A stretch of 64,000 nucleotides of DNA, taken from NCBI GenBank assembly GCA_035048815.1, contig JAUCBN010000055.1, positions 2,797,501 through 2,861,500 of the forward strand, written 5' to 3'. The position numbers and the translations under genes were made by a program. This DNA comes from Abelmoschus esculentus. Its lineage: Eukaryota; Streptophyta; Magnoliopsida; Malvales; Malvaceae. Numbering within the stretch: position 1 is the first letter of the stretch; the number at the start of each line of letters is the position of its first letter. Positions 45,201 through 57,739 of this stretch are shown here, piece after piece. The notes beneath the pieces are model-generated. The model had not been told where the DNA came from. It searched no databases and saw nothing but the letters and a program-made list of their open reading frames with translations.

Positions 45201-46774
45201 AAATAACATATACTACCAGAACCTTCCCGCCTTCAAGAATAGAATGGCACCTTAAGGTTGAATTCAGATGTTAGCTATAATTTTATCTACATTTTACTAT
45301 GGATCCAAAGCTCCAGAATTTACATTTACAAACATGATAGTATATGAGAAAACACAAAAATTTCTAGCAGAAAATGCATTATTGTTCAGCAGTAGAATAT
45401 GTATTTTGAAATAATATGAGAAGGTAGTAATATTTTGTTGCAAAAAAACTGAAAATATGGGTTAGCAAGAGCTGTAGAATGGAAGAAGAAAAACTCTGTT
45501 GACCTCCTTATTACTCTTCCTCATGTCATCCATTAAAAAGGAGTTTGAGTTTAAGTAAGTTGTGGACGGCCAAATGGGCAATATGGGCATGTTTGGATAG
45601 TTACAGAGAACCGAAAACGTAAGTTCTAGCCTATGTTACACAGACTCGGGAGTTACTGTCGAGTACAGATATGTGTCTGACACGAGTAAGTTCAGTTTTC
45701 TTTAAAATATTTTAAGGATCTTAGAGAGCCATATCCTTGTACCCATGTCTGACATGAGTATGTCTAACACAAGTTTCACATATTTCAATAAAAATGAAGA
45801 GTTAATGGAGGTTTAGACCCATAAACACAAACATAACAATTGCAGAAACATAAATAGTAGATACTAACCTGGAGTGCATGGGAGACAGTTATCATTTCTG
45901 AATCAAAATTTGGTTTCTCTTTCATACTGACAAGTTCCAGCACAGCACAACAAGAAATCTCAGGAGGTTCAAAGATTGGCAACGCAATGGAACCACGGAC
46001 TTTGTAATTGACTGCATGCGTAACTCGCAAGTACTCGCCCTTACTGTAATGGATTACATTAGAAGTCCATTCAGGAACTCTAGAGATAAAAACACGACCA
46101 GGAAGACCGGGGAAAGAACCCGGTTTCAGTTCTGCAGAGAAGAGATATGTCCTTGAAACTTCACGATAACCCGAAAGCATCTGGTCTAGTAAATACGGCT
46201 GTTCAGAAGTGGTAAGCATATAATGATCTCCATGCTTGATTGGAACCCAAACTTGTGCCAAAATGCCCCCTCCAGATGACTCCTTAAGCAAGGACAGTGC
46301 TCTAAGCATCTTCACATCAAGTGAGAGTCTAGTTGGCATAGAAACCAATGGATTAGACATATCCGAAGAACCCAATTCTGCATCAGATGGAACCAACGGG
46401 TTACCAATTTTTGTATCTGTTTGCTGGAATACCATTTTGTCCCCACAATTACAAGAACTATCCATGCCATTCAATGCATCAGCAGATTCAACAAAGGTGC
46501 CAGAATTTTGTCCCGTGATAGGTAGTGAATCGAAAGAGGTATATGGCAAGGACGGATAGGAGGATAAACTGAAGGTAGCAAACATCTGATCTGTAGCTGA
46601 AGGACTATTAAACCACCCAGCATATGAATCAAAGTTCATGAGGTCTGAAAAATTAAAAGGATCCTCTGAAAGTGAATTCATGGTACTGCCAGTGCCACCC
46701 AAACCCTCCATCTGAGGTATTGAAGGAGCCCAATTACCATCCCCCTTTTCTTTAGATGAAAAGGGGGACTCCAT
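42212..46774 (-). pseudogene. NLP: NLP (NIN-like, RWP-RK) transcription factor gene, 5' part; frameshifted and split
   Basis: Exons 45869-46774, 44982-45026, 44010-44762, 43362-43485 and from 42529 downward join with correct phases. The N-terminal half holds the conserved NLP region (ILAQVWVPIKHGDHYMLTT, GLPGRVFISRVPEWTSNV, NYKVRGSIALPIFE). Exon 2 encodes AVNLRTTAPPRPFSQ. Exon 3 continues the GAF-like part (LTWIPCTIEEG, GIAGKVL). Exons 4-5 encode the whole RWP-RK domain (KSVSLSVLQQYFSESLKDAA, then CPTTLKRICRQLGISRWPSR, KINKVNRS). NLPs are nitrate-responsive transcription factors; the sequence is closest in style to the NLP6/7 group. Just after NRSLK a run of six A bases (42437-42442) shifts the frame and a TGA follows at 42384-42386, so the product would be about 657 residues. 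A second frame change occurs before EPLDQEKSSA. The exon is then cut by Copia 2 at 42212. A probable 5' UTR intron spans about 46812-47340. Confidence 0.9.
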
Positions 46775-46811
46775 TTTCTTCACAAAACAAACGAAACAAC
46801 CCCACTTTAAC

Positions 46812-47340
46812 CTGAAATCAGCAAATGCTAGGGTTCTATGAAAAAGCTTCCACTTACCTTATCACTTCTATCCATAGACCCAAATCTGCTACCCAAAACC
46901 CATGAATTTTCTCCCCATCAAATTCATCTAGCTTTCCATCTTTCCAAACACTTAACTCAATTGTGCCAAAAAACAGAGTGGCAGAGTTCTCAAAGCCAAT
47001 ATTTCAGTCTCCAAATCCCCCGCAGATCACTGCAAGATAAGTCCACTGCTCTCAGTTAACATTAATCCACGAAAACCATCTCAGATTCATCATCTTATAC
47101 ACAAAAATAACAAAAATTCTAAATGAACACGTAGATACCCAGAAGATGAAAAAATGAGAATTTTAGGTGAAATGAACCAGATATCAAATTCCAAAATGAG
47201 TTCCCAATAAAAAGAAAATAAAATATCAACAAATTAAGATGAATAATTTTCCGAAATAGGCAGCTCTTTTTCTTTTACTAGATTCAATTGAAATGAATTG
47301 AACAAGAACTATAAAAGCAATACCCTTCTATCCCTTACCT
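46812..47340 (-). other. Probable 5' UTR intron of the NLP gene
   Basis: On the minus strand a donor ATTTTGTAG followed by GTAAGGG near 47340 and an acceptor TGATTTCAG before GTTAAAGTG near 46812 bracket sequence without a long frame, 38 bp upstream of the start codon. This would put the NLP transcription start around 47.4-47.5 kb. Inferred from splice-site quality only. Confidence 0.5.
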
Positions 47341-47810
47341 ACAAAATCTGAAGCTCCTTGAAATTCTGTCAATCTAAAAGGAAATGTCATTGGATTCTTA
47401 GTAAGTGGACAAGTTGTTATGAAGCTTTGGAGGAGAAAAAGAGGATTTTCTTCTAAAAATGGAAAGTTTTGCTTGGTTTGAATCAAACCGTTTGATTGCT
47501 CTCTTTGGAGCAGTTAACTATGAGAACTGAATACCGGGGGCTGGTGATATGTCTGATGCCTTAAAAGCCTGTCCTTTTTTGCTTTTTAGTATAATATAAT
47601 ATTAAAAAATAAAAAAAATTATATTGAACGTCGAATACGGTTTAATATCATTAATATTAAATATTATCGAATGTTATTAAATTAATTATTAGTGATTAAA
47701 AATTTCAAAAACTAAACCTATAATTAATAATTATATGTTGAGTTTTTAAGAATTTTAATTTTTATTATTTAATTTAATAATATTCGGCGATATTTAATGT
47801 TAATAGTGTT

Positions 47811-47979
47811 TAGGGACAGAGCTATGTAGGGTAGGGAGTGACAATCGCCCCAAGAAAATTTTTCACTTTTGTCCCCCTATTTAAATTCTTTTAAAAATTA
47901 TTTTTTTTATGAATTTGCCCCCCTACTTCTAAACATTTATGTTTTGCCCCCTCAACCTTAAATTCTGGCTCCGTCCCTG
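47811..47979. mobile_element. Small hAT-type MITE, 169 bp
   Basis: A perfect 8-bp direct repeat, ATAGTGTT, lies at 47803-47810 and 47980-47987. The ends are inverted: TAGGGACAGAGC on the left and CAGGGACGGAGCC on the right, opposite strand. CAGGGACGGAGCC-like ends with 8-bp duplications are typical of plant hAT elements. The interior has pyrimidine-rich runs (TTTGTCCCCCT, TTTGCCCCCC). Confidence 0.85.
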
Positions 47980-50243
47980 ATAGTGTTCAAAGATGTTCGA
48001 CGCATGTGATAGACACATCCTAAAAAGTACCCATATCATTCGATAGTTGCTCTAACTTTTATTTTAGATAAAATATACAAATAATCATTAAACTTTTAAA
48101 ATATTTTTATTTTTAATTATTAATATTTTTAATATACAAATAATATTTTAATTATTAAACTTTTATTCGATAGTTGATTAAACCATCCAACGAAATCCAA
48201 TAAAAATGGAATTAAGAGAAAGAGACAAAGAAAAAAAGGAATTGTTAAAGGAACGGTTGTTCCTAGAGATCCTGGGTTTGAGCATTAGTGATGAACAGAG
48301 TGATTGAACGATCTATATCAGATGGTGAAAATATTATATTATAAAACAGATATTATTGTAATCATTATTAGTTTGTTAAAAAAAAAGAGAATGGTTCATA
48401 TGGATGGTTTAATCGATTGAAAATGTAATTGATATATTATTTTATAAGGAAAAAATTAACAGTTTACGATAATATTTTCTAATAGAATATAACGAGAAAG
48501 GCCAAAATAATAATAAAAATAAAAGTTAAGTAACATTAATAAAACTTTTAAAATAAAAATAAAAACATCATAAAAATTTGATAATTATTTATGTATTTTA
48601 TCCTTTATTTTTTCAAACACTAACCCTCAAAAAATATTTTGAGTGAATAATTACGAACTTAAAACAAAATTGTTAGTTAATTAATAATAAACGTCTTAAA
48701 ATAACTTGACAAGATAATACGTTAACAAAAGATAATTTTATATTTTATATAATAGTATAAAAATATTTTTTAATTGATGTGTCGTTCTGTTAAGTTAATA
48801 TCTTTGTCTATTGATAAAATTATGTTAGTATGCATTAGATTTTTTATGTTATTTTAAATAATTATCATTAATAAACTAATAACTTTATCCACAAAATAAT
48901 TATTTTGACCTAAAATAAAATATAAAAAGTTATAACACTTTAAAAAATATATGGGTCAAAGTAATATCTAATCGAACATTATGAGTATTTTTATTATTTT
49001 TTGGTTGGAGGTAACAAATACAATGGAACATAAGTAATTGATTAATGGGTGAAATAGGCATAGGGTAGCCTAATTTTTAGCATATTTTCATTTTGGTAAC
49101 AAAAATCTTCTCAATTTAGCCATCATTGTTAGAGATATTATTCATTTTAATCACTCAAACATTAAGCTAGTAATAATATTAAGACTAAGTGTTTATATCT
49201 TAACCAAGTCCGAAAGATAAGGTTATAACGATTATCCCTTGAACCGGTAAAAATGTGTCAATTCATAGTGAATTGGTTAAAATTCTTAGTCGTGTGCTAA
49301 GGTAGTGGATGTAGGCATGACTGAACCACTCTAAAATCACTGTTTTATTTATCTAATTTTTTGATTTTAACAAATTCAACCAAACACCAAAAATAACCCA
49401 CTTGACGATTATCGGTGATCAATTCGAGCTTGCACGTCAATCCTTTCAATCTATCATCAGCGTAGACAAGTGACAACATAAGTGTTTTCGCTATGAGGAG
49501 CCACATAGATGGTGTAACCCCTCCGTCTTGTCACTTGATCAACATATCCCTTCCACCTTGCTAATATATATGTCGTAACTCAAGGACCATAGTTCACACG
49601 TACCAATAAGCTTATGAATCTTATAACATATTAAGTACATAAATTTTTACTCGAATTCAAGTTTCGATAATTTAGGTCAATAATCAATTTCGATAACAAT
49701 AATAATGAGTTTAATGATTTAATGACAATAAATCGACTCTTAAATCTATTTGAAAAATCTAATGATTTCAAGACAATAATTTATCACATATTATCTCCAT
49801 TGCGGAGTTGTATTAACTAGTGAAATAAATAATTTTTTTTAGAAAACATATTTTGAATTTTCTGATGTTTGGTTGGAGAAAAGAATACAAGTTTGAATGG
49901 AAAATGTAATATAAAGAACATATTTTGACAATTGTGAATTGTGCTATCACCAAATATTGATCTGGCCCACTAATGTTTTTAGTTTAACATTTAATATGTA
50001 TTTTTATGCTCTAATAAATTAATTTATATTTATTAAATGCATGTATCTTTATTGTTCATCCGATTTTTAAAAATTTTATTCAGATTAATCTACATCGTAT
50101 ATCGAATTTTAGTAGATTAATTAGTAAAAAAAATTTGTATATAAAAAATCTAAACTTAAAATTTGTTTAAGCCAATATCAAATTGTTTATCATCTGAGCT
50201 AACTTTTTTTTTAATTATTAAATACATGTATTAGCTGTAATTA

Positions 50244-50770
50244 GGGGTGTTCAAACGGTTAATTCGGTTGGTGGTCGAACCGAATTACCAAAAATTAAAT
50301 TAATCGAACTTTTTAAATCTTTAACCGTTAGTCGAATCAAACTTTTTTAAAAATACATTAACCAAACCTAACAAATTTCAGTTAATTCGGTTAACCAAAA
50401 TTTGTTATAAAATTTTAGAAAAATTACACAAATAAACATTCAACAATATTAAAATAGTCTTTTTAGTCACCGAACTTTCAAAAATTATAAAACAACTATT
50501 AAACTTATCTAATTATTATAAATTGACTATTTAATTATTGTATGTTATAAATTAATGATAAATTTTAAAAATTTTAATGAATATTTTTAATAGTTTATTA
50601 AATTTAATTATCATTTTATATTAATTTAATAAAATTTAATAACCAATTTATAACTTTTAAAAGTTTAGTAACTAAAAACAAATATATAGAATATAGAATA
50701 TAAAATATAAAATTTTGGTTAATTAACCTATTTTAAACCGAATTAACTATTAACCGAATTTTTTTAAAAA
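50244..50770. mobile_element. hAT-like element remnant with one recognisable end
   Basis: The left end TAGGGGTGTTCAAACGGTTA resembles hAT termini, followed by repeated AACCGAATTA/TTAATTCGGTT words in both orientations (near 50,260-50,400 and 50,715-50,765). No matching right terminus or target duplication could be found, so it is probably truncated on the right. Confidence 0.45.
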
Positions 50771-50935
50771 TATTATGCGATTATGTAATTATATTATTTA
50801 TAAAACTACAAAATGATTATTTTATTGAGAGTTTAGATTCAATTTTTTTAAACCATTTATTTGTTTTCATAAATGCTGCCTCAATGCAAAAGGGGGAAAA
50901 CGCAATTTAATAAGTATATTATTTTTTTTAATTTT

Positions 50936-51053
50936 TAAAGTGAAGATTCACTTGAAAAAAAATATGACATAGAAAAGTTGATGAAGTGGATAATTATCAT
51001 TGGTCGGTTCCATGGACACGTGGTGGGACTGACCCATGATATAATTTTTCCTA
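50936..51053. mobile_element. Half copy of the Mutator-like MITE seen at 5883-6144
   Basis: The opposite strand reads GAAAAATTATATCATGGGTCAG, then CCCACCACGTGTCCATGG, then CTATGTCATATTTTTTT and AAGTGAATCTTCACTT. This follows the left arm of the element at 5883 from its terminus to its centre. The second arm is missing, so this is a deletion derivative or solo arm. Confidence 0.65.
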
Positions 51054-51508
51054 ATCATGCCATTTTTATGTTTACTATTAATTTTTAAAATTAATTATTA
51101 AATCTTAATTATTTTTATTATCTTAAACCTTAAATCTTAAAATACATATTTTATCCTTAATTTTTTAAATTCTATCATAACTCTTAATCTTAATCTTTAA
51201 TTCATTATTTAAAAATGGGAACCAATAAAGGTATAATAAGCAATTTATACTCCATAAATGAGACGACACATATCCCGAGTTATTAGAACTTAATTCGGTT
51301 TAAGTTTGATTTAATTAAACTTCGCTAAATTCCATTCGAGCTCGAACTTGATCTAGATTTTTAATGAGTTGAACTAAAATATTTAATATTCGATTTAAAA
51401 GCTCGAAAACTATCAAAGACATAATAACATTATTTTAAAATTTCTTAAATCAAAGTAAATTTAAATATACATATTCGTGTTATTGATGAAGAATAAATTC
51501 ACTCCACA

Positions 51509-51561
<53 letters not shown>
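51509..51561. repeat. (ATT)n microsatellite followed by (ATC)n
   Basis: About seventeen perfect ATT units, running into a CATCGTCATCATCATTATC stretch up to about 51586. The longest simple repeat of the window besides the AT run at 61.4 kb. Confidence 0.95.
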
Positions 51562-52211
51562 CATCGTCATCATCATTATCATCATGTTAGTGCTGTAGCC
51601 TATAAATAATGTGAATTAAATCATGAATAATTTTTTATATGACTTGATTAATGTTTAATTCAATTAGATTTAATTTGAACTTAAATTTAATTCAAACATT
51701 AATTTAATTTAAATTTTTAATTTAATTTGAGTTCAACACTATTTGAGATTAATTAATTCCTTTACACCTATTAACAAATACTATATAAATAAAAAATTCT
51801 TAAAAAATATCAAAGAAATGAAGTTCATAGTGAAAAGAATTGTACTTTGAAGTTTGGAAAACTTGAAATCTGTAATACCCCATTCCCAGTTCTCGAATGG
51901 AGTTTGATTGATGTTCCAATTTCCGTACACTTCTCCACCTCTCCGATCATTCTCTCTCGATTCCCCTTTCATACACAGTTTACAAGTTCAGAAAAATTAG
52001 AGCTCCCTTCAGTCTAAGACCCCATACTCGCATCCTTTCTTTGAATATTCTCTTTTATTCTCAACAATCTTGAGGTTTCTAATCTGGGTTTTGCTTCTTT
52101 TCTCGAGGGAACTTCTCAGCTAGCGGGAAGGAATCTACTCTCCTCGTTTTCCCATTTTATTCTGTAGAAACCAGAAGAAAGGTGTTAAAATAGGATTTGA
52201 ATCTAAAATTG

Positions 52212-55200
52212 ATGGCAAACCCACCGGGGAATCATGAACAGGAAGCGAATCACGCGTCATCTTCTTTTAATGGAGTTCAATTGAGCAACGGGAATCATAA
52301 ACCCGAGACCTCAGGTTCCGGTTTGAAGCATAACCTTGTTGTTTCCTTGGATTGGACCTTAGAAGAGCAAGCTATAGTAGAAGACGGGTTTAAAAAGTGA
52401 GCCTTATTTACTCTTTTTCTCTTTTGGTTGCATGGAATTTTGGATTTTTCTGAAATTGTACTTTGTAAATTTTCAATTTTAAGTTCTATGAATCTGAGTT
52501 TTGGTGTTGTACTCTTCATTGAAGTTATTGTTTCTTCGAACTGGTTGGAATTATGAAAGAAAGAAAGAAATAGTATGCATATCACAGTGTTATAAGTTTA
52601 GAAATGGAATGGAATGGAATAGTTCAGCTGCTAATAAGCATAGGAGCAGCATATTTACATCCGTCATTGTTCCTTGTCAGAATTTTAATAGATATAGAGG
52701 TTTGTTGAATGCCAGTCTTCTGTTTATCAGAATTATTTGTTAGTTGTTTTGGATAATCCAATTAATTTTTCCCCATGTTTTACTAAATGAGCTCATTATT
52801 AGCCTAATTTATTTTATAATTCTTCCTTTTGTTTGGACTGTGAGAATTCAAAGGTTAATTCTAATTCCTTTTTATGTGACATCTCCTTGCAGATATGCAT
52901 TAGATTCGAGCTTAATTCGTTATGCAAAAATAGCTTTGCAGTTACAAAATAAGACAATCCGGGATGTGGCTTTGCGATGCAGATGGATGACTGTAAGCTT
53001 TACTGTTCTCATAAGGCTCAGTTTGAACTCATCAGCTAACTTTTGCTAGACTTCTAGAATGTATACTTACATTACGGCACGTAGAGCATATTGCTCAAAT
53101 GGCTTAAATGCTACTACAATTTGGCAAGTTATAATTGTTGGAGTAGATTCATATTTTGCTGTCCTGATGCCAGAATTCTACTCTATGTTATATGTACATG
53201 TGGCATGTGCATGAGTGTGTGTGTAGTGAATATGTGCATGAGCATGTGTGTGCACAAATTTTGATCTATATTCTTCTTGCAGAAAAAGGAAAATAGCAAG
53301 AGAAGGAAGCAAGAATTTAATATAGCCAGGAAAAGTAAAGACAAAAAGGTATGGTTTACTGGTTCTTTTTTCTGCGTGCTAAACTGTATTTATTTCCGTT
53401 TTCTTTACTGCTATGAGCCTGCTCAGTTGGTTGATTTTTAGAATGCAAGATACTAGATATCAGTTAAAAAGTAAATTGCCGCTCTCTGTGATACTGATGT
53501 GCAGAGATTATATTTTATTTATTTTCTATCTCCTCTTTCATACTGGAACATAAGAGATGTAAATGACTGCTTCCATTAACACATGAAACCTCTCTTATAC
53601 TTGCAAGGTAGTGGAGCAAAGCTCATTGTCATTGACCATAGAGAGGTTATTGAGTTTAGCATAGTATTTTATATTTTCAGGGTAGAGATGTTAGATGGAG
53701 ATTTAATTACTAGCTTTGGTTAAAAAGCTGTTTCTTTTGGGTTTTGATTATCTTAGATTCTTTCCGCCATCTTTTTTTTGAGGACTCTGCTGGGGAGATT
53801 TGCGTTGGGGCATTCTTTATGTCTGCTGATAAAACATTTCCCACTTCAATTGATATTAGATTTGGTATATATTAGATTTAAGCAAAAGAATTTCTTTAAA
53901 GTTGCCAATTCATGATAATATTTGTTGATATAAAAAGAAATAAGGAAATATATAGTTTGAGTTACGATAGGAATATCTTTTGCGTTTGTTTCAGGAAAGA
54001 GTTGCTGATCCTCCGACAAAGCCTGCTCATTTTGCAGCTCAACCTAATCTTTCTCCATATGCACCCCCGATGATTCCTGTGGACTATGATGATGGCATTC
54101 CATACAGAGGTTAGATTTTATCTTTAAATATTTTTTAAGTTGTCCCTCAGATCTTGGGGTTCAGAGATGTGCTCTGTTGCTTCATACATGTAAGTTTTAC
54201 TTCCTTAAAAATACTATCTTTTAGCTCGCATTTTTGAATTATGTTTACTGGTATCTGTTGTTTTCGGTTTAGTCGAGATATATTTAGTATTATATTTGAA
54301 GTTTTATGTACATCATCATGAGGCAGATAAACTGAGTTTCAGTGTTTCATGCTTTATTGCCTCACTAGCTACATTGGAATTTTGTGTTTTCCCATCAGAT
54401 GTTTGGGTTTCTGATTTCCTTAATTCTCGCTATGCATATTGTTCTCAAAGCTGAAATTAAATTTTGGTATCCTGAACTGTCTTTAAAAGCCGCTGAACTT
54501 TTAATTTTGACAAAAGATGGTGTTTTGAAGGGTTCGGACAGTTTGGATGAAGCATTATTTCTTTCTTATTCTGTGGTGCTTTAATTGGCATGACCCCTTT
54601 GATGCTCCTTTGATGTAACTTAAATAAACTTCCAATTTCTAACACATAAAAGAAAGTGAAAGAAGTGAAGAAGAAAACTTGATCTTCTCACCATATATAC
54701 ATTTTTACTTTTGTCGAGGTAAGTAACAAAAACTGAGGGCTGCAAGGCATGGTTAAAATAGTTTAAAAGAGTAGTAGCTGCAATTATTTATTGAATTTAT
54801 TTTCTGTTCTTGATCGTTGCAACAAATGAAGCTTCAAATTTCAATTTATATTTATTTATGGTAACTGAAATTTACTATTCGTGAAAACCTTTAATGTCTC
54901 TTATGATGTTATCATTAGAAATTTGAATTGAGATCTTCATGATGCTATTCCACAGCCATTGGTGGGGAGACGGGCGAACTTCTGGAGCAGAATGCTCAAG
55001 CCTTAAATCAAATATCTGCAAATCTTGCAGCTTTTCAGGTGAAATACCAATGTTATGAATAGATGTCATCCTTAACCCTATCTTCCCAATAGCATTTCTG
55101 ACCATTCATGCGGATAGACCAAAAGTTCTGATGTTCTATTGGATTTCTTCAGCTTTATGTCCATCTCACAAATCTAGTCTCGTTTATCTTTTTCCAGATA

Positions 55201-55896
55201 CAGGAAAATATTGGTCTTCTCTGCCAAACTCGTGACAACATTCTGAAAATCATGAACGAGTAAGTTCCAGTTTTTGATAATGCACCTTAGTACTTGACGT
55301 TATTTGCTTTCCGTGTCATATGTCATGCCAGCAGCTGGTGCAAAAGACTGAATCATATAAATTTGCTCAATGAAAAAATAATGAGGTTTACTGAATTTTT
55401 ATTAAAAAATTATTTGGCAGTTTGCTTTATCATGGTCATTCCTCAAATCCGAGATATATTGTACTTGCAGTAATCCTGTTATCATCATTGACATTCTAAA
55501 TAACCCTCAAGCTTTTAATGAACCCAATTTCCTTTTCCCTTTTATTCCATCTCTTTTTGGTAAAACATTGTGTATTATCTAGTAATTATTAGTAATTCAT
55601 AAAAATCGATTTTTATTCCGGTACAAATGAGGTTGCAATCTGGAAATAAGGACAAGGATTGCTGATATGGGATTAAATCCTGTGTGCAAAATATCTATAT
55701 CTTCTTCTATCAATAAAGAATCTACTGTTGAATTAACCCTTTAATTTTTATTGGATGTTGCTCATTTCTTGGTTATTTTGCCAGGTTGAATGACATCCCC
55801 GATAAAATGAAGCAGATGCAAGTACTTCCGGTGAAACTGAACGAAGAGCTAGCTAACACCATCCTTCCCCCTTCATCCCATCCTATGTTTTCATGA
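52212..55896 (+). CDS. SANT/Myb-like protein with DUF3755
   Basis: Seven coding exons with GT-AG borders and matching phases: 52212-52396, 52893-52992, 53283-53348, 53995-54109, 54956-55038, 55198-55259 and 55785-55896. They encode 240 residues. Residues about 46-95 form a SANT/Myb-like helix set (VSLDWTLEEQAIVEDGF, then KTIRDVALRCRWM). A short basic stretch follows (KKENSKRRKQ). The C-terminal part (GGETGELLEQNAQALNQISA, then CQTRDNILKIMN) matches the DUF3755 family, all-helical and probably coiled. Arabidopsis members are annotated as homeodomain-like or chromatin-associated proteins of unproven function, so a nuclear regulatory role is only inferred. The ATG at 52212 was chosen; the in-frame codon at 52197 is TTG. 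No damage was seen. Confidence 0.92.
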
Positions 55897-55899
55897 TCC

Positions 55900-57735
55900 T
55901 CCGCCTCCCGCTTAGTTTCCGATAACTGATCAGTAGATTGTGATTTTGCTGACTAGAAAATGACTGTCGATAAGGTCGATTCGCCTTTCTTTACCATTTG
56001 AGAATAAGTTCTCTTCCCCCTTTCTAGCGTGTAGAAGGCTTAGTTATTATTGTTATTCTGTAGTTTGTTTCAGTTCCTTCATGCAGGAGAAGGTGATTTA
56101 AGGCTTTGCATGGGGGATATTTATTTTACAGGATGAAATCAAGAGTTAAAATATATTATTTTAATTATCTGTTTGTGTATATAATTATTTTTTTTTTTTG
56201 TATTTTTAATTTTACAGGTGAGTTGTTTTTACTTAAATGGCCATTTTACGAATGCATTATTTATAATTATTGGATTGGATTGTTTTTTTGCAATTAAAAA
56301 GATTTCATCTTTTGGTGGCTCTTTCTTTTGCTGTATAATAATTAAAAATTATTATTTTTTGTGTTCTTGGATAAAATGAAGTTTTATTTATTTAAAAAAT
56401 ATATATTATTTTTGTGCAAGTCTTTAGGTGGATGTATGCTTACTAAGAACACATCGGAGTAAAAGTCTATGTTAAAATGTACAACTTTTAAATTTGGTGT
56501 AAATAGTCTGTTCCTTTATTATTTAGATTAGAATAAGAATCGGTGTATCAATATGTTTTATGTGTAATTTTTTTAATTATTATTTGTATTCGATATTTTT
56601 AAATTAATATATTTTGATTTGGAACTCTAAAGCAACACTTAGACCGTGTTTAGCATTACATTCTAAATCAGTTTTTGGGTTAAAAGCTGATTTAGAATGC
56701 AACAATACTAAACAGTTAACTTTTGGAGAAAAAACTGCGTTTGAAAAGTGTTTTTTAATCCAAACGTAAAAGTTAAAATTTTAATTTTTACGGTTAAAAA
56801 AGTACTTTTAAGAGTCAAATTACAATTTTAACTTTCATTTATTATGTTTTATTATAATTTAATTTTTACAAATACATAATTATGTTTAACATAAATTATT
56901 TTTTTAGTTTAAAAATTATATATATTCATGTCAAATTTCTAAAAAAATATTTTTAAAAAATACTTTTTTCAAAAAGCACTTCTAAAAGCCATTTTTCAAA
57001 AATAATTTATGTATTCATTTATTAATATTCTTATATTTTATCATAATTTAAGTTAATATTATAATATAAAAGAATTTGATTATCATTTAAATATATTTTT
57101 TGACTTATAACATCATGTTTAAAATAGTCATTTATTTTTCCAAAAGCACTTTTTTACGGCAATATTAAACACATATATCTCAAACTAAAGATTCCAAAAG
57201 AATTTTTCACTACACTTTTTCACTATATTTTTCCACCACACTTTTCAAAAGTAATACTAAACTAACCCTTAATCATTTCGTATAACTTGTTTAACAATAA
57301 TTTGATTTATAAAATTTATGAATTTAGATTAAACTATTTCTAATTATATTTAGCCTTCATTACTTAATCTATAACTAGTCCTCGTCAGAGAGTGTAAATT
57401 ATATGTCCCTATTGTATTTTTATTGATGTTTTTATTTTAAAATAATAAGTTTAGGATTTAAAGTTTAAGATTAGAAGTTGTGGTTAGAGTGTAAATTTAT
57501 TGTATAACTAATTTGATTATTCACCTGTTTGATAATATTATAAAAATAATTAAATTAATAAAAATTTAAAATAATAAGAATAAATTTATTAAATTATTTT
57601 AAATAATAATCAAATTGTTAGCGTATAAGTTTTGAGGAATTAGAAGATTATTAAACCAAGTCACGCTTTAATTGAGTGATTAAATTGTAATATTTAGAAC
57701 AAGTATGCCTCTTTTGTAATCGTTCTAATATTTGA
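55900..57735. other. 3' flank and intergenic DNA downstream of the DUF3755 gene
   Basis: 3' UTR sequence of the DUF3755 gene probably extends to about 56.1-56.3 kb. The remainder is AT-rich and contains one MITE (56642-57268). No gene could be supported; the ORF at 56106-56297 is AT-rich noise. Confidence 0.55.
56642..57268. mobile_element. Tourist/PIF-Harbinger-like MITE, 627 bp
   Basis: TTA trinucleotides flank it at 56639-56641 and 57269-57271. The ends are imperfect inverted repeats, GACCGTGTTTAGCATTAC on the left and GGGTTAGTTTAGTATTAC on the right (12 of 18 positions agree). Inside, words like AAAAGTACTTTT and CAAAAAGCACTTCTAAAAGC recur in both orientations. A 3-bp TTA duplication is typical of PIF/Harbinger elements. 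This is an inference from a short duplication, so only moderately sure. Confidence 0.55.
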
Positions 57736-57739
57736 ATGA

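Larger units (their letters stand above)
47560..51950. other. Intergenic between the NLP gene and the DUF3755 gene
   Basis: No gene was found. The interval holds a small hAT element (47811-47979), fragments of an hAT-like element starting TAGGGGTGTTCAAACGG at 50244, a half copy of the Mutator-like MITE (50936-51053), a long (ATT)n microsatellite (51509-51561) and sequence rich in TTCGAGCTCGAAC/GATTTAATT words near 51,290-51,760. The rest is AT-rich and featureless. Confidence 0.6.

Noticed and set aside
45560..45790. GACTCGGG/GTCTGACAC-rich sequence in the NLP intron, resembling words at 62,490-62,550
   Set aside because: Probably remnants of one old repeat, but the shared words are too short and scattered to define borders.
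43861..46559. Plus-strand ORFs opposite NLP exons 1 and 3
   Set aside because: Shadows of the conserved NLP frame.
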